Source: Bacteroides sp.
Lineage (GTDB): Bacteria > Bacteroidota > Bacteroidia > Bacteroidales > Bacteroidaceae
NCBI RefSeq assembly: GCF_028690125.1
Contig: NZ_JAQVBV010000010.1
Location: 1-64,000, forward strand
DNA: 64,000 nt
Reading direction: 5' to 3'
Every line of letters begins with the position of its first letter. Positions within the stretch are counted from its first letter, which is position 1. The notes below the pieces were generated by a model. That model did not search any database. It had not been told where the DNA came from and worked only from the letters and a program-made list of their open reading frames with translations. The position numbers and the translations under genes were made by a program. Of the stretch, positions 19,101 through 27,295 are shown in pieces.

Positions 19101-20723
19101 TTATTGATGTGCATTCATTGCACGCTCACGAAGCTTTTCGTTGTAAGCATCCAACCGTTTCTTATTTTCCAATGCACTCAACATCGGGTCCCACTTCGGA
19201 GCTTTTTCCATTGTCAATTGACCACCTTGTGCGCCATTGGTTTTAGGAGACTCGCCCAAATCAGGTGATTTTCCAGAAGCTTTCTCCAGAGTGGTGATTT
19301 TCGATACTTGGTCGGCAATCACTTGAGCGTTTTCTTCAATAGTGGTTTTCTGTGTAGCAACAGTAGCTTCGGCGGATTCTTTAGCAGTTGTCAAAGTAGT
19401 TACCTGTTCCTGCAATCCGGATGCGGTTTTAGTGGCTTCTTCGGAAGATGCTTTGTATTGATCTGCCAAAACGTTGGCGGCATTCAACTTATCAGTCAGG
19501 TCGGCTACTTGCTGCGCAAATAAATCACGTTCCTCTTTCAAGGACTTCTCACTGGCAGTCAAGGTTTCTACCTGCTGTTTCAGATCGGTGTTTTCAGTAG
19601 CCATTTGTTCGCTAGAGGAATTAATGGTAGCCAACTTTCCTTCTAAGGCATCCGCTTGACCTGCTTCCAAGGTTAAGTTACCTTCTTTATCACTCACGTA
19701 TGGCTCTTCACCGATAAAGGCGGCCACTTCTTTGTACTCTTTACTCATCGCATTGGTATTTTTAGAATTTGAATTTTGATTACCGTTTGTTCCACCTCCA
19801 GATGGTTTCTTCTTCTGCTTGCAAGCCACCCAATCGTCGTAAATCTTAGTAGCAAGTCCCGGCATAGTCGATTGTCCGTCTACGAGGGAGCCTACTACAT
19901 CTTTCATTTTGAACATGGCACCGTCAAGCTGCTCCTCTTTTACTTGTGGGCGATCTTTCTTCAGATTGGTAAGAAGTTCTTCCAGATGTTCGTCCAACTC
20001 TTTTTCGAGAACACTCATATCGCCGTTGGCTGCTGCACGAACCTCTTCATTCTTTCGGGTGCTCCGAGATGCGTAACGTTCGTGATAGGTTTCTCCGGTA
20101 GACGGGTTTTTATCTCCATCTGTCATGGTCATAAAAGCAGTGTACATGCCCAAACTACCAATCATGTCATCGCCATTGAAGTAGTAAGTTCCATCGCACA
20201 TAGCAGATACAAATGCGCAACCGCTGGCTACAATTCCATCGCAAAACATATATACCTTCTGTCCTTTGCTATGGCAGTATTCGATGGCCTTACGAAAATC
20301 GAGCAAAGCACTCGCCATTCCTCCCGGGCAGTTTGCATAGATTATATGACCGATGGTTTGTTTCACATCTGCGGCACGCATCATCTTGTCGCGAAGCTGA
20401 ATACTACCGTAACTACAATCTCCACCGTTGCGAGTCATGGCACCCACCAACCGGACAACATTGATTACCTGGTCGTCATTTTCCAATTCGTCCCAACGTT
20501 TCATACATTCGGCATCGCCCATAAATACTTCCGCACTGAAATCGTTCATGCCCATTTGTCCGGCATGGAAAGGAATCAGCGTTTGAAGTCTGTCATCCTT
20601 TTCAATGCTCACGGGGATGTGCATTTCGATATTGGCGCGAATCTGACTACTCATGGCTTGGAAAACAGAGGGTAGCATACAGTAATGGCGTTCGCCAAAA
20701 ATTTCGATTAAAGTACTGTACAT
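19101..20723 (-). CDS. S49-type prohead protease fused to scaffold
   Basis: 540 residues in two parts. Residues 85-290 form an S49 (SppA/SohB, lambda gpC-like) serine protease: the oxyanion segment NCPGGM at 131-136, nucleophile Ser167 in DGIVASGCAFVSA, and candidate Lys224 in RSTRKNEE. After a Ser/Asn/Gly linker (about 300-325), residues 326-540 form a long coiled coil, the scaffold. An internal ATG at 19748 (MSKEYKEVAAFIGEEP) begins exactly at the scaffold, so it could also be made alone, as lambda Nu3 is within gene C. The protease would remove the scaffold during capsid maturation. Confidence 0.85.
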   Translation of the reverse strand: MYSTLIEIFGERHYCMLPSVFQAMSSQIRANIEMHIPVSIEKDDRLQTLIPFHAGQMGMNDFSAEVFMGDAECMKRWDELENDDQVINVVRLVGAMTRNGGDCSYGSIQLRDKMMRAADVKQTIGHIIYANCPGGMASALLDFRKAIEYCHSKGQKVYMFCDGIVASGCAFVSAMCDGTYYFNGDDMIGSLGMYTAFMTMTDGDKNPSTGETYHERYASRSTRKNEEVRAAANGDMSVLEKELDEHLEELLTNLKKDRPQVKEEQLDGAMFKMKDVVGSLVDGQSTMPGLATKIYDDWVACKQKKKPSGGGTNGNQNSNSKNTNAMSKEYKEVAAFIGEEPYVSDKEGNLTLEAGQADALEGKLATINSSSEQMATENTDLKQQVETLTASEKSLKEERDLFAQQVADLTDKLNAANVLADQYKASSEEATKTASGLQEQVTTLTTAKESAEATVATQKTTIEENAQVIADQVSKITTLEKASGKSPDLGESPKTNGAQGGQLTMEKAPKWDPMLSALENKKRLDAYNEKLRERAMNAHQ

Positions 20724-20824
20724 TGATTTTTCGCTGTTTAGGTTATTAATTTTCAGCGAAAATAGATAGATGGTAAGGCTAAGTGGTGACTGAAAAACAG
20801 CTATATAATAAGGTAAGGATATAA

Positions 20825-20858
20825 GAAAAGCCTGCTATTCTCTTCGAACCGCAGGCTT
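20825..20858 (-). terminator. terminator after 173-aa gene
   Basis: Stem AAGCCTGC / GCAGGCTT (20828-20835 and 20851-20858) with TTTTCTT following on the minus strand. It lies 32 bases past the stop at 20890 and separates that gene from the protease-scaffold gene, which therefore needs its own promoter or readthrough. Confidence 0.75.
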
Positions 20859-20889
20859 CATAGCAAAATGTTTAAAGTAAAAGACAAAA

Positions 20890-21411
20890 TTAAACAGTTA
20901 TAATTTGAACTCCATTTATATTCTTTATTTCGATGGATGCTTGCTTCAACTCCGGACCTTTCTTTACCGTGCATTTGTATGCGTATTCGGGGCACCTAAT
21001 TAAAAGGTATTGGTCATCGGAAGTCATTATAATAAAGTCTTGTGCAGTAGCTAACTCTAAATCCGTTAATGGCTGAATGCAACGAATCAGCGGATCAAGT
21101 ACCTTAAAGTCAAGTACCACTTTGTGAGAAATGCCTATAACAGACGTTTCAGTACTGTCTTCATAGGTCGCCCCAGCATCCAGATCAATACTCATCAGTT
21201 TATCATTTTCACCCAATAAGATGGAAGTAGAATAGCATTGTCTTCCTTCCAGCAATTTATTCATTTCTGTTACACCCAATTCGGCAACCGTAACAGTTTC
21301 CTTTCTGACATTAAAAGGAACAACGTGCTTTATCTCTCCAAACTTAAACGGATAGATCCGAACGATGTCGGCGAACAATTCACTACTTGATGCACAATAA
21401 TCCGTACTCAT
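20890..21411 (-). CDS. hypothetical phage protein
   Basis: 173 residues, soluble and mixed alpha/beta, starting MSTDYCASSSELFADIVRIYPFKFGEIKHVVPF. It is flanked by a 105-base AT-rich gap upstream and a strong terminator downstream. No motif is recognised. Position just before the head genes suggests a late or head-related role. Confidence 0.55.
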   Translation of the reverse strand: MSTDYCASSSELFADIVRIYPFKFGEIKHVVPFNVRKETVTVAELGVTEMNKLLEGRQCYSTSILLGENDKLMSIDLDAGATYEDSTETSVIGISHKVVLDFKVLDPLIRCIQPLTDLELATAQDFIIMTSDDQYLLIRCPEYAYKCTVKKGPELKQASIEIKNINGVQIITV

Positions 21412-21516
21412 TTCTTTAGTTTTTTAGCGAGTGACAAGCGTGCGACAAATACCACGCTCAAAACATATATATTTAACTTATATTATATACTACTTTACAC
21501 AAAAGCAAAAATCTAT

Positions 21517-22224
21517 TTATAACCCTGTCGCAAACTCCTTTTCTGTGGCGAATTCTACAAAGTCATCGAAAGTAAACTTATAGGCTTTTCTCTTTCTGTA
21601 ATAATTTCGCTTCAATGCTTTCTTTTCATGCTCGTCTATAGAGTTGCAAATATCATATCTGGTCATAAACCGTTCTATGCCTTCGAGGATATTAAATTCG
21701 ATATTGTGCGAAACACACCAATCCTTATATCGATCTGTATATACAAAGAAAGCTCTCCAAAATTCATCTTTCATTCTTTCAAGCATACGGATGGCACCCA
21801 TGTTCAGCAACTGCCATTGATCGTTTGTTTTTCGTAGCATTCCGTTTACATAAACTTCTTGGGGTAACTTCAAGCACACATATTCTACATCATCCCCACC
21901 TTTCAATCTATTCAAGCCTGACATCTTTACGACTTCTTCATCACTGAGAATTACGTTATCTTCCGGGACAAGAACACGTATATTCTTTGCACCCGGAACG
22001 ATAGACACCCCTCTCTTCATCATCTTCCACTGCCGTTCGCAAAAGCATCCTTGCCTAACGATATTATCAATGTTATTGAAATGAATCATAGAAGATAAAA
22101 TAGTCCAAAGCGTATCCGTCTTTTCCAACACAATTACTCCGCCCACGGGAATAGGCTTCGACTGCTCTTTGTTTCTAAAATAGGAACCCACATAATGCGG
22201 AACTCGAAGATATATATTTGCCAT
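21517..22224 (-). CDS. hypothetical protein downstream of the parS palindrome
   Basis: 235 residues from the ATG at 22224 (MANIYLRVPHYVGSYFRN). An in-frame start at 22242 is possible but adds only MVIIVY. The protein is basic at its C-terminus (KKALKRNYYRKRKAYKFTFDDFVEF), and the middle contains PEDNVILSDEEVVKMSGLNRL. It is the first gene after the 46-bp palindrome and its promoter-like boxes, so it could be a late regulator or a structural protein. No family is recognised. Confidence 0.55.
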   Translation of the reverse strand: MANIYLRVPHYVGSYFRNKEQSKPIPVGGVIVLEKTDTLWTILSSMIHFNNIDNIVRQGCFCERQWKMMKRGVSIVPGAKNIRVLVPEDNVILSDEEVVKMSGLNRLKGGDDVEYVCLKLPQEVYVNGMLRKTNDQWQLLNMGAIRMLERMKDEFWRAFFVYTDRYKDWCVSHNIEFNILEGIERFMTRYDICNSIDEHEKKALKRNYYRKRKAYKFTFDDFVEFATEKEFATGL

Positions 22225-22289
22225 ATAAACTATAATTACCAATTAACACATTTACTGTTTACTCACGAATACTAATTAATTTTGAATAG

Positions 22290-22318
22290 GGCAAAGATAT
22301 AAAAAATGTTGCAATCAA
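22290..22318 (-). promoter_or_regulatory. candidate minus-strand promoter
   Basis: Read on the minus strand there is TTTTG, a 16-base spacer and TATCTTTG (-7 box at about 22,292-22,299). The -7 box is a perfect TAnnTTTG, but the spacer is shorter than the usual 19. It points at the 22,224 gene, and the palindrome ends a few bases upstream of the -33 element, a usual place for an operator. Confidence 0.5.
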
Positions 22319-22322
22319 AACC

Positions 22323-22368
22323 AAGTAGTGTATTAAATGTTTCACGTGAAACATTTAATACACTACTT
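22323..22368. promoter_or_regulatory. 46-bp perfect palindrome with canonical parS core
   Basis: Every base of 22323-22345 is complementary to 22346-22368. The central 16 bases, 22338-22353, read TGTTTCACGTGAAACA, the consensus binding site of chromosomal ParB proteins. The outer arms are AAGTAGTGTATTAAA and its complement. The site lies between two minus-strand genes, just upstream of a promoter-like sequence. No ParB gene is visible in this window. It could be a ParB site, an operator or a transcription barrier. Confidence 0.9.
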
Positions 22369-22387
22369 ATATCATTTTATACACTAT

Positions 22388-23068
22388 TCATCGAACCTCT
22401 TTTTCGGCAGCTTCAATAGCTTGTATTACCGTATGTTCGTCAGACAACTTCCCTATCAGAATCTTAGAAGCAACTTCGCATTGCGAATTTGCAGTCTGGA
22501 ATGAAAGATGATTCGAACTACACAAGAAGTCACAAAGACGATCAATCTTGTTTTTCAGTTCCGTAAGACGTAGATAGCGCAAAGAAACCTTTCTGGCAAA
22601 CACTCGGTCGGTTTGCTCAATCTTCTTCATCCATGATTCCACCTTTTCACAAGCCAGATTGCAAGTAAACCGGGTTGTTTCCATGTGCGCCAACAATAGA
22701 GAGTTGGGAGCTTGTTGTTTGTCAAGCACGGACTTTACGCAGAATAACAGCGAATCGACATAACGACGCACCTCTGTACAGAAAGCATCATTGCCATTGG
22801 CGAAATACTCAGACGACGGACCAATCACACGATTTACCATCAATTCGTATTTCTTCAACTCCTTGTTCACTTCATTCATAAGCTGCTTGCTTTTGTGCTT
22901 GTACTGATCTTCTTTCTTCATTACATCGAAGCAATCTATTGTCATCCCGATAACAATGTCGTTTACAAACAAAATGTTGTAAGTAGCAGCCAATACAAGC
23001 CTTTTGTGCTTCATTACGGCTTGTTTAAATTCGTCCTGAATCTCATTCAGATTGTTTTCCTCTTTCAT
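22388..23068 (-). CDS. hypothetical helical protein (end of accessory operon)
   Basis: 226 residues, nearly all helical, starting MKEENNLNEIQDEFKQAVMKHKRLVLAATYNILFVND, with four Cys scattered in the second half. Last gene of the 36.6-22.4 kb run. It overlaps the end of the preceding gene by 26 bases. No family is recognised. Confidence 0.6.
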   Translation of the reverse strand: MKEENNLNEIQDEFKQAVMKHKRLVLAATYNILFVNDIVIGMTIDCFDVMKKEDQYKHKSKQLMNEVNKELKKYELMVNRVIGPSSEYFANGNDAFCTEVRRYVDSLLFCVKSVLDKQQAPNSLLLAHMETTRFTCNLACEKVESWMKKIEQTDRVFARKVSLRYLRLTELKNKIDRLCDFLCSSNHLSFQTANSQCEVASKILIGKLSDEHTVIQAIEAAEKEVR

Positions 23069-23402
23069 TGTTCATGTATTTTAATCGGTAATACTCTCGT
23101 GATTCACAAGGTACACAGTAATATTTTGCAGACACAAAAAGACTAAATAAACTCGCTTCAAAAGCCGTTGCGTAGTTTGGAAACACGTTTGCTATCACGG
23201 CAGATGGGAATGGATGACCTTCAATCCATTCTTCTACAGATCGGCAAGAGTTTGGTATCAGTGCATGAGGTTCGTCTATTGATTTGGCGATACGATTCAA
23301 TTTACTTCTGCGATTATCAAGTTGAGCCAATCTGGATTGCAATGCGGAACTTTCAGCCGAAATCTGACTGTACAGACGATTTATTCGTTGGGTTTTAGTC
23401 AT
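23043..23402 (-). CDS. hypothetical protein
   Basis: 119 residues. An N-terminal coiled coil (NRLYSQISAESSALQSRLAQLDNRRSKLNRIAKS) is followed by a small domain containing WIEGHPFP and a C-terminal YYCVPCESREYYRLKY with a CxxC-like pair. It overlaps both neighbours by a few bases, so it belongs to a tight operon. Function unknown. Confidence 0.6.
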   Translation of the reverse strand: MTKTQRINRLYSQISAESSALQSRLAQLDNRRSKLNRIAKSIDEPHALIPNSCRSVEEWIEGHPFPSAVIANVFPNYATAFEASLFSLFVSAKYYCVPCESREYYRLKYMNNERGKQSE

Positions 23403-23695
23403 CTCTTTTTTCTATTATTGATTTTCCTTATATAATGCAGCGTCTTAGGATTATCGGCAGACAACAACGGGGTGACTTCAATGGATTTTCTACGATTCCC
23501 GTTCTTATCTATAAACGACAAAGTAAACAAAACACTTCCTATTCCTTTCCCTTTGATAAAATTACTCACTTCGTCCATTAACTTATGAAAAAACACATCC
23601 CCTTCAGCACGAGTTTTAACGCCATTTTTATCACATAAAAACTGGAAATATTCCTGATCTACATATACAATGTACTTCCCTGATTTCTTTTTCAT
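23399..23695 (-). CDS. hypothetical protein
   Basis: 98 residues, basic ends (MKKKSGKYIVYVDQEY and KINNRKKR), alpha/beta centre. Start and stop overlap or touch the neighbours (ATGA-type overlap with the 119-residue gene). No recognised family. Confidence 0.6.
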   Translation of the reverse strand: MKKKSGKYIVYVDQEYFQFLCDKNGVKTRAEGDVFFHKLMDEVSNFIKGKGIGSVLFTLSFIDKNGNRRKSIEVTPLLSADNPKTLHYIRKINNRKKR

Positions 23696-23701
23696 ATTCC
23701 T

Positions 23702-24013
23702 TCAAAATTTAATAAATCTATCATCAAAAAAATAATGCGCATCCGCAGGGCTACAATCCACCTTCGAACGGTCGTACTGGGACAGGAAACGCTTTATGTC
23801 TCGTAAATCATCCCTACCTAAAGATATAAACTTGATATAGCTCGCCTTTTCTCCCTGAATGGAAATTACCGCCCATGAGAGTGAATAATGGTGAACATCT
23901 ACACTCACATCCATATTACCTAACAGCTCTTTAATCCTGCCGGTATCTTTTCTTATTTCAGCAAGTTCTTCGCTGAAAGCCCATTCAATTAGCCGTTTAA
24001 ACAGTTTCTTCAT
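23702..24013 (-). CDS. hypothetical protein
   Basis: 103 residues. A basic helical N-terminus (MKKLFKRLIEWAFSEELAEIRKDTGRIKELLGNM) could associate with the membrane surface or with DNA. The rest looks like a small beta domain (DVHHYSLSWAVISIQGEKASYIKFISLGRDDLRDIKRFLSQYD). Six bases separate it from the next gene. Function unknown. Confidence 0.6.
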   Translation of the reverse strand: MKKLFKRLIEWAFSEELAEIRKDTGRIKELLGNMDVSVDVHHYSLSWAVISIQGEKASYIKFISLGRDDLRDIKRFLSQYDRSKVDCSPADAHYFFDDRFIKF

Positions 24014-24025
24014 TTTCTTTCTCCT

Positions 24026-24949
24026 TTATTTATATTCACTAAAATACTTTTCACACCGGAATCTTTTACGTGGAGTGAAGTCTTTGAATTCGCAACTCAT
24101 GTAGAGTTCTTTCCGGTTCACCCAGTTTGCCATATCCTTTTGCCATTGCGGAAGCACCTGATGCGGATTATTCAAATCCCGATAAGGTTGCCCTTGGAGA
24201 ACAAACCGATGACTTTTGTCTCTCCAGTAATTCACCCGATGGAAAGATTCTTCAAACTCCATCAAGATGCAATACAGAAAGTATTCACCGCCATAACCAT
24301 ACTTATCTATCAGGGCCGTGGCACGCTCCACTTCGGCTATTTGTTTGGGCGTATCGCAACCGAAGCGGATACGCTTTATCCATTTCACCTTTGCCAGCAT
24401 CCGGGCGATGTCATCCGTCACCAAACGGGCATCCAGCCCCTGATTGAAATCTACCCGAATGCCCAGTGAGATAATCTTTTCGAGTTGCTGCAATCCGTAG
24501 TCGGATGCCAGAATGTTATTATCCATCAGAATGACTTTCTTTCGCCCTCCAGAAACTTCTTCTATATCCATGTAAGGTGAGATGTTCCCTTCTTTGGTGG
24601 GGACAATGCACCACTTGCATTTGTTGGGGCACCCACGAGTCAGAAATCCGTAGGCAAGGTCATTGGATAGGTGGTACAGATTGTAATCCGGCGGCATTCG
24701 GTCCACCTCTTCCGGGAGAACCGTTGTGATGTCGTAGCCGGTACCACCTTTCACCACTTGGCCGGCATTGATGCAGTAGCCGTAGTCCGGAGTAAAACTG
24801 AATACTTTGGCCATATATACTCGGTCGTAATGTTCTATGCCGGTATACCACGAAACGACATCACCTTGCGACTTATGCCATGCCGACAATTTCATCAATG
24901 CTAGGTTGGGGAAACGGTGCCCGTCTACGTCTATCAGTCCGATGGTCAT
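24026..24949 (-). CDS. radical SAM protein
   Basis: About 307 residues from the ATG at 24949 (MTIGLIDVDGHRFPNLALMKLSAWHKSQGD); an earlier in-frame start at 24967 overlaps the upstream gene. The radical SAM cluster motif is RGCPNKCKWC (CxxxCxxC), binding a 4Fe-4S cluster and S-adenosylmethionine. The N-terminal 80 residues resemble the cobalamin-binding-like part of COG1032-type proteins. The substrate is unknown. Modification of a nucleic acid base or protein is possible given the neighbouring DNA methyltransferase and other modification-type genes. Confidence 0.85.
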   Translation of the reverse strand: MTIGLIDVDGHRFPNLALMKLSAWHKSQGDVVSWYTGIEHYDRVYMAKVFSFTPDYGYCINAGQVVKGGTGYDITTVLPEEVDRMPPDYNLYHLSNDLAYGFLTRGCPNKCKWCIVPTKEGNISPYMDIEEVSGGRKKVILMDNNILASDYGLQQLEKIISLGIRVDFNQGLDARLVTDDIARMLAKVKWIKRIRFGCDTPKQIAEVERATALIDKYGYGGEYFLYCILMEFEESFHRVNYWRDKSHRFVLQGQPYRDLNNPHQVLPQWQKDMANWVNRKELYMSCEFKDFTPRKRFRCEKYFSEYK

Positions 24950-24950
24950 G

Positions 24951-25304
24951 TCATTCTTTATCTTCAATCACCGATACAGAGTACTTATTCCATCGTCGTA
25001 ACGACTTACCATCGCCTTGCGAAATGATTTCCACCACATAAAGTTCACCCTTGTACACCATTCGCAGTATCAAGTTTTGCCCATCACGTTGCACCACATT
25101 TTTAAACTCATCCCTGCGGCTGGCAGCCAGCACAAGATGTTCCAGATTTCCGGCAGCCATTCCCCGGCTGTCAGTGGCAGACCGAAGTTGTTTCTCCAAC
25201 TCTTCTACTTCCTGTGCCCAATAGTCTGCTTCTTGGAAGATGGAAAGGAATACCTTATTGAATCCTTCTGTTTCCAGTCTTCCGGTTACTTCGCTATAGC
25301 TCAT
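24951..25304 (-). CDS. hypothetical protein
   Basis: 117 residues from the ATG at 25304 (MSYSEVTGRLETEGFNKVFLSIFQEADYWAQEVEELEKQL). A coiled-coil first half is followed by a small beta-rich part (NLILRMVYKGELYVVEIISQGDGKSLRRWNKYSVSVIE). Its stop is one base from the preferred start of the radical SAM gene, so the two are coupled. Function unknown. Confidence 0.6.
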   Translation of the reverse strand: MSYSEVTGRLETEGFNKVFLSIFQEADYWAQEVEELEKQLRSATDSRGMAAGNLEHLVLAASRRDEFKNVVQRDGQNLILRMVYKGELYVVEIISQGDGKSLRRWNKYSVSVIEDKE

Positions 25305-25318
25305 ATTAATAATTATTT

Positions 25319-25735
25319 TTATCGGTAAAACTTCCAATGTGTATGCGTTCCCTTTGGACGTACATTCTTCTGAACCTTGCGGACCGGGAGACCGATGCGT
25401 TTTTCTCTGACCGGACAGGTACTTCCGAAAATGGAGAAGTACGAAGGGATATAGTAGTTGGAATGCGGATCACAAGTCCGAGCATCTATCTCGTAATGAC
25501 GATCTATCGCTTTCACTTCTTCAAAAGCCAAGGATAAACTATACGAAGTAGACGTATCGCGCTCCTCAACTTCATTCAATAGTTTAACATCGGTGCATGA
25601 ACAACTAACGAGAATATCTGGAACTCTAAGATCTCTTACCATAGTTGCATCCAACCTCGCTGCACACAAATAATCTCTGAATGCTTCTTTAGAGATTTCA
25701 TCGGCAATAATGAACCCTATTCCACTACCGTTCAT
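25319..25735 (-). CDS. hypothetical Cys-containing protein
   Basis: 138 residues starting MNGSGIGFIIADEISKEAFRDYLCAARLD. It has a SCSC motif near residue 45 and a basic C-terminal tail (KNVRPKGTHTHWKFYR). It overlaps the preceding gene by 11 bases. No family recognised. Confidence 0.55.
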   Translation of the reverse strand: MNGSGIGFIIADEISKEAFRDYLCAARLDATMVRDLRVPDILVSCSCTDVKLLNEVEERDTSTSYSLSLAFEEVKAIDRHYEIDARTCDPHSNYYIPSYFSIFGSTCPVREKRIGLPVRKVQKNVRPKGTHTHWKFYR

Positions 25736-26234
25736 TATTACCTCCTTCCTTCTTTCCGAAATACCTCATAAACAAACAATCGAAGGAATCAATTATATCC
25801 GTATCTGTTAAGTCCACTTTGGAAACATTCTCTATGCGCTTTGTCCTATATTGATTCCTAATTTCTAAGAAATCAAAACGCAAATTCGAATATGAGATTC
25901 TTGGAACTGCCATAGATATGCCTCTATCAGTTCTTAGTCTATCAAACAGCACCTTGCAACCCTTTTCCTTCAAGAATGCAACTTCTGCATCCGTCAATCG
26001 CTTCGATATGAAAGCATGGCTTTCTCCACCTTTTCCACCCACCACAACATCAAAGTGTTCTTCCCGATATACCGCTATCAAATGATCCATGTTCTCTACA
26101 AAAGACTCCAGTCCCATGTACAAACTCTTTTTGCAACACCCGCGACCTCCCGATATAGCAACTTCGAATAACCGATCATCCCGTTCGGGAAATAGATAAA
26201 ATTCTTGTTCTTCATGCTCATACTTACTTCCCAT
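25725..26234 (-). CDS. hypothetical protein with Gly-rich loop
   Basis: 169 residues. A segment FEVAISGGRGCCKKSLYMGLESF resembles a P-loop only loosely (GGRGCCKKS), so nucleotide binding is uncertain. Acidic N-terminus, basic C-terminus. Overlaps both neighbours by 11 bases. Function unknown. Confidence 0.55.
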   Translation of the reverse strand: MGSKYEHEEQEFYLFPERDDRLFEVAISGGRGCCKKSLYMGLESFVENMDHLIAVYREEHFDVVVGGKGGESHAFISKRLTDAEVAFLKEKGCKVLFDRLRTDRGISMAVPRISYSNLRFDFLEIRNQYRTKRIENVSKVDLTDTDIIDSFDCLFMRYFGKKEGGNNER

Positions 26235-26946
26235 GATTCATTGTTTCAGGAGTTACAAACAGATAATCGTACACCCACACAATTGGATTGGAGTCCCACG
26301 TTCCTCTACCGTTGATATGGTCTATCAAGGCTGCATAAGCTCCGCGTGCCGAAAAATGGGCATCCAAAGAAAATGAATCATCCCAACGAACCATATTCTT
26401 GGCTGTTCTCCAGTCTGCGACTCCAAGTTTACCCAACTTTTCAGGCGTCCACCTAGAAATTCCTTCCTTCTGGCAGTCTTCATCGGTGATTTCCTGCAAT
26501 AATTCGGCACGGAAGCCGGTTATGAAGATGAAGTATCGGGCTGCACTATATGGCATATACAGTTTGTTACACCATTTCGAAGCCCACTCTTCGTTGAACT
26601 GTTTGCTTTCGCTGAACCGGTACCGATATCCATTCCCGTGTGGGTTAAGTGTCGGACACTCTTTGATAAGTTCCAAATTGGGGCAGGGCATATAAGGCTC
26701 TTTCAAATAGACACGTTCGCCCAGCTTGTATTTGGGCTGGATACGCCATTCCTGTTCCGTGCCCGGTTTCTTGGCGTCACCTTGTTCGTTGACGGCAAGC
26801 AAGCCCAAGAATGTACGTGTATCTCTGGTTCGCACCAATGCTAATCCGTAAGCCCCTTTGGGCGGGACAACGATGCGTCGTGTTTGAAACTTCCGCCCTT
26901 CGATGGTGGCAAAGAAGAGTTGTTCTTTAAAGCATATTCCTTTCAT
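26224..26946 (-). CDS. ASCH-domain-like phage protein
   Basis: 240 residues from ATG 26946 (MKGICFKEQLFFATIEGRKFQTRRIVVPP). The pattern TRRI near the start, KYKLGERVYLKEPYMP, SAARYFIFITGFRAELLQEITDEDCQKEGI and a terminal INGRGTWDSNPIVWVYDYLF is the arrangement seen in phage ASCH-domain proteins, a PUA-like fold that binds RNA or modified nucleotides. Known members include nucleases and nucleotide-salvage enzymes. The exact substrate is unknown. A longer in-frame start at 27039 would overlap the Cys-rich gene by over 100 bases and is not preferred. Confidence 0.7.
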   Translation of the reverse strand: MKGICFKEQLFFATIEGRKFQTRRIVVPPKGAYGLALVRTRDTRTFLGLLAVNEQGDAKKPGTEQEWRIQPKYKLGERVYLKEPYMPCPNLELIKECPTLNPHGNGYRYRFSESKQFNEEWASKWCNKLYMPYSAARYFIFITGFRAELLQEITDEDCQKEGISRWTPEKLGKLGVADWRTAKNMVRWDDSFSLDAHFSARGAYAALIDHINGRGTWDSNPIVWVYDYLFVTPETMNHGK

Positions 26947-27295
26947 ATTGGGTTGATTTATTACGTTGTTGTCTGGTATTGTTGTTTTCCGAAGTACACA
27001 TCCGGCACCACGATGAATAGAAGTAGTACGTTTTCCCACCTCGCTGACTGTGTTGGTAGTAGAAGCGATTTAGGGGAAGCGCCCGCCCGCAGTGGGTGCA
27101 AAGTTTCATTTCTTTTCCGCCTACCACCGTTCGGTTTTTCGCCTTCCGTTTGATAAGCGTACATCCGGCGCAGGCTTCTGACTTTCCTCGGTAGCGACGA
27201 CAATACGACAGGGATTTATCGCCACACCGCGCAAACTTTTTGCAGTCGATGCGCGGTATGGGATTGATATTGGAAGAAGAATCATTCTTTGGCAT
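26927..27295 (-). CDS. Cys-rich zinc-binding protein
   Basis: 122 residues from ATG 27295 (MPKNDSSSN). It has two Cys clusters. The first is CKKFARCGDKSLSYCRRYRGKSEACAGC. The second is LCTHCGRALPLNRFYYQ...SSWCRMC, of the HNH-associated or phage zinc-ribbon type (CxxC...CxxC). A DNA-binding or transcription-modulating role is possible. No nuclease His-Asn-His is evident. Overlaps both neighbours slightly. Confidence 0.65.
   Translation of the reverse strand: MPKNDSSSNINPIPRIDCKKFARCGDKSLSYCRRYRGKSEACAGCTLIKRKAKNRTVVGGKEMKLCTHCGRALPLNRFYYQHSQRGGKTYYFYSSWCRMCTSENNNTRQQRNKSTQYERNML

Noticed and set aside
22323..22368. The palindrome as a simple transcription terminator
   Set aside because: It could form a hairpin, but the exact parS core, the shared operator arms and the lack of a T-run make a protein-binding site more likely. 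A secondary role in termination is not excluded.
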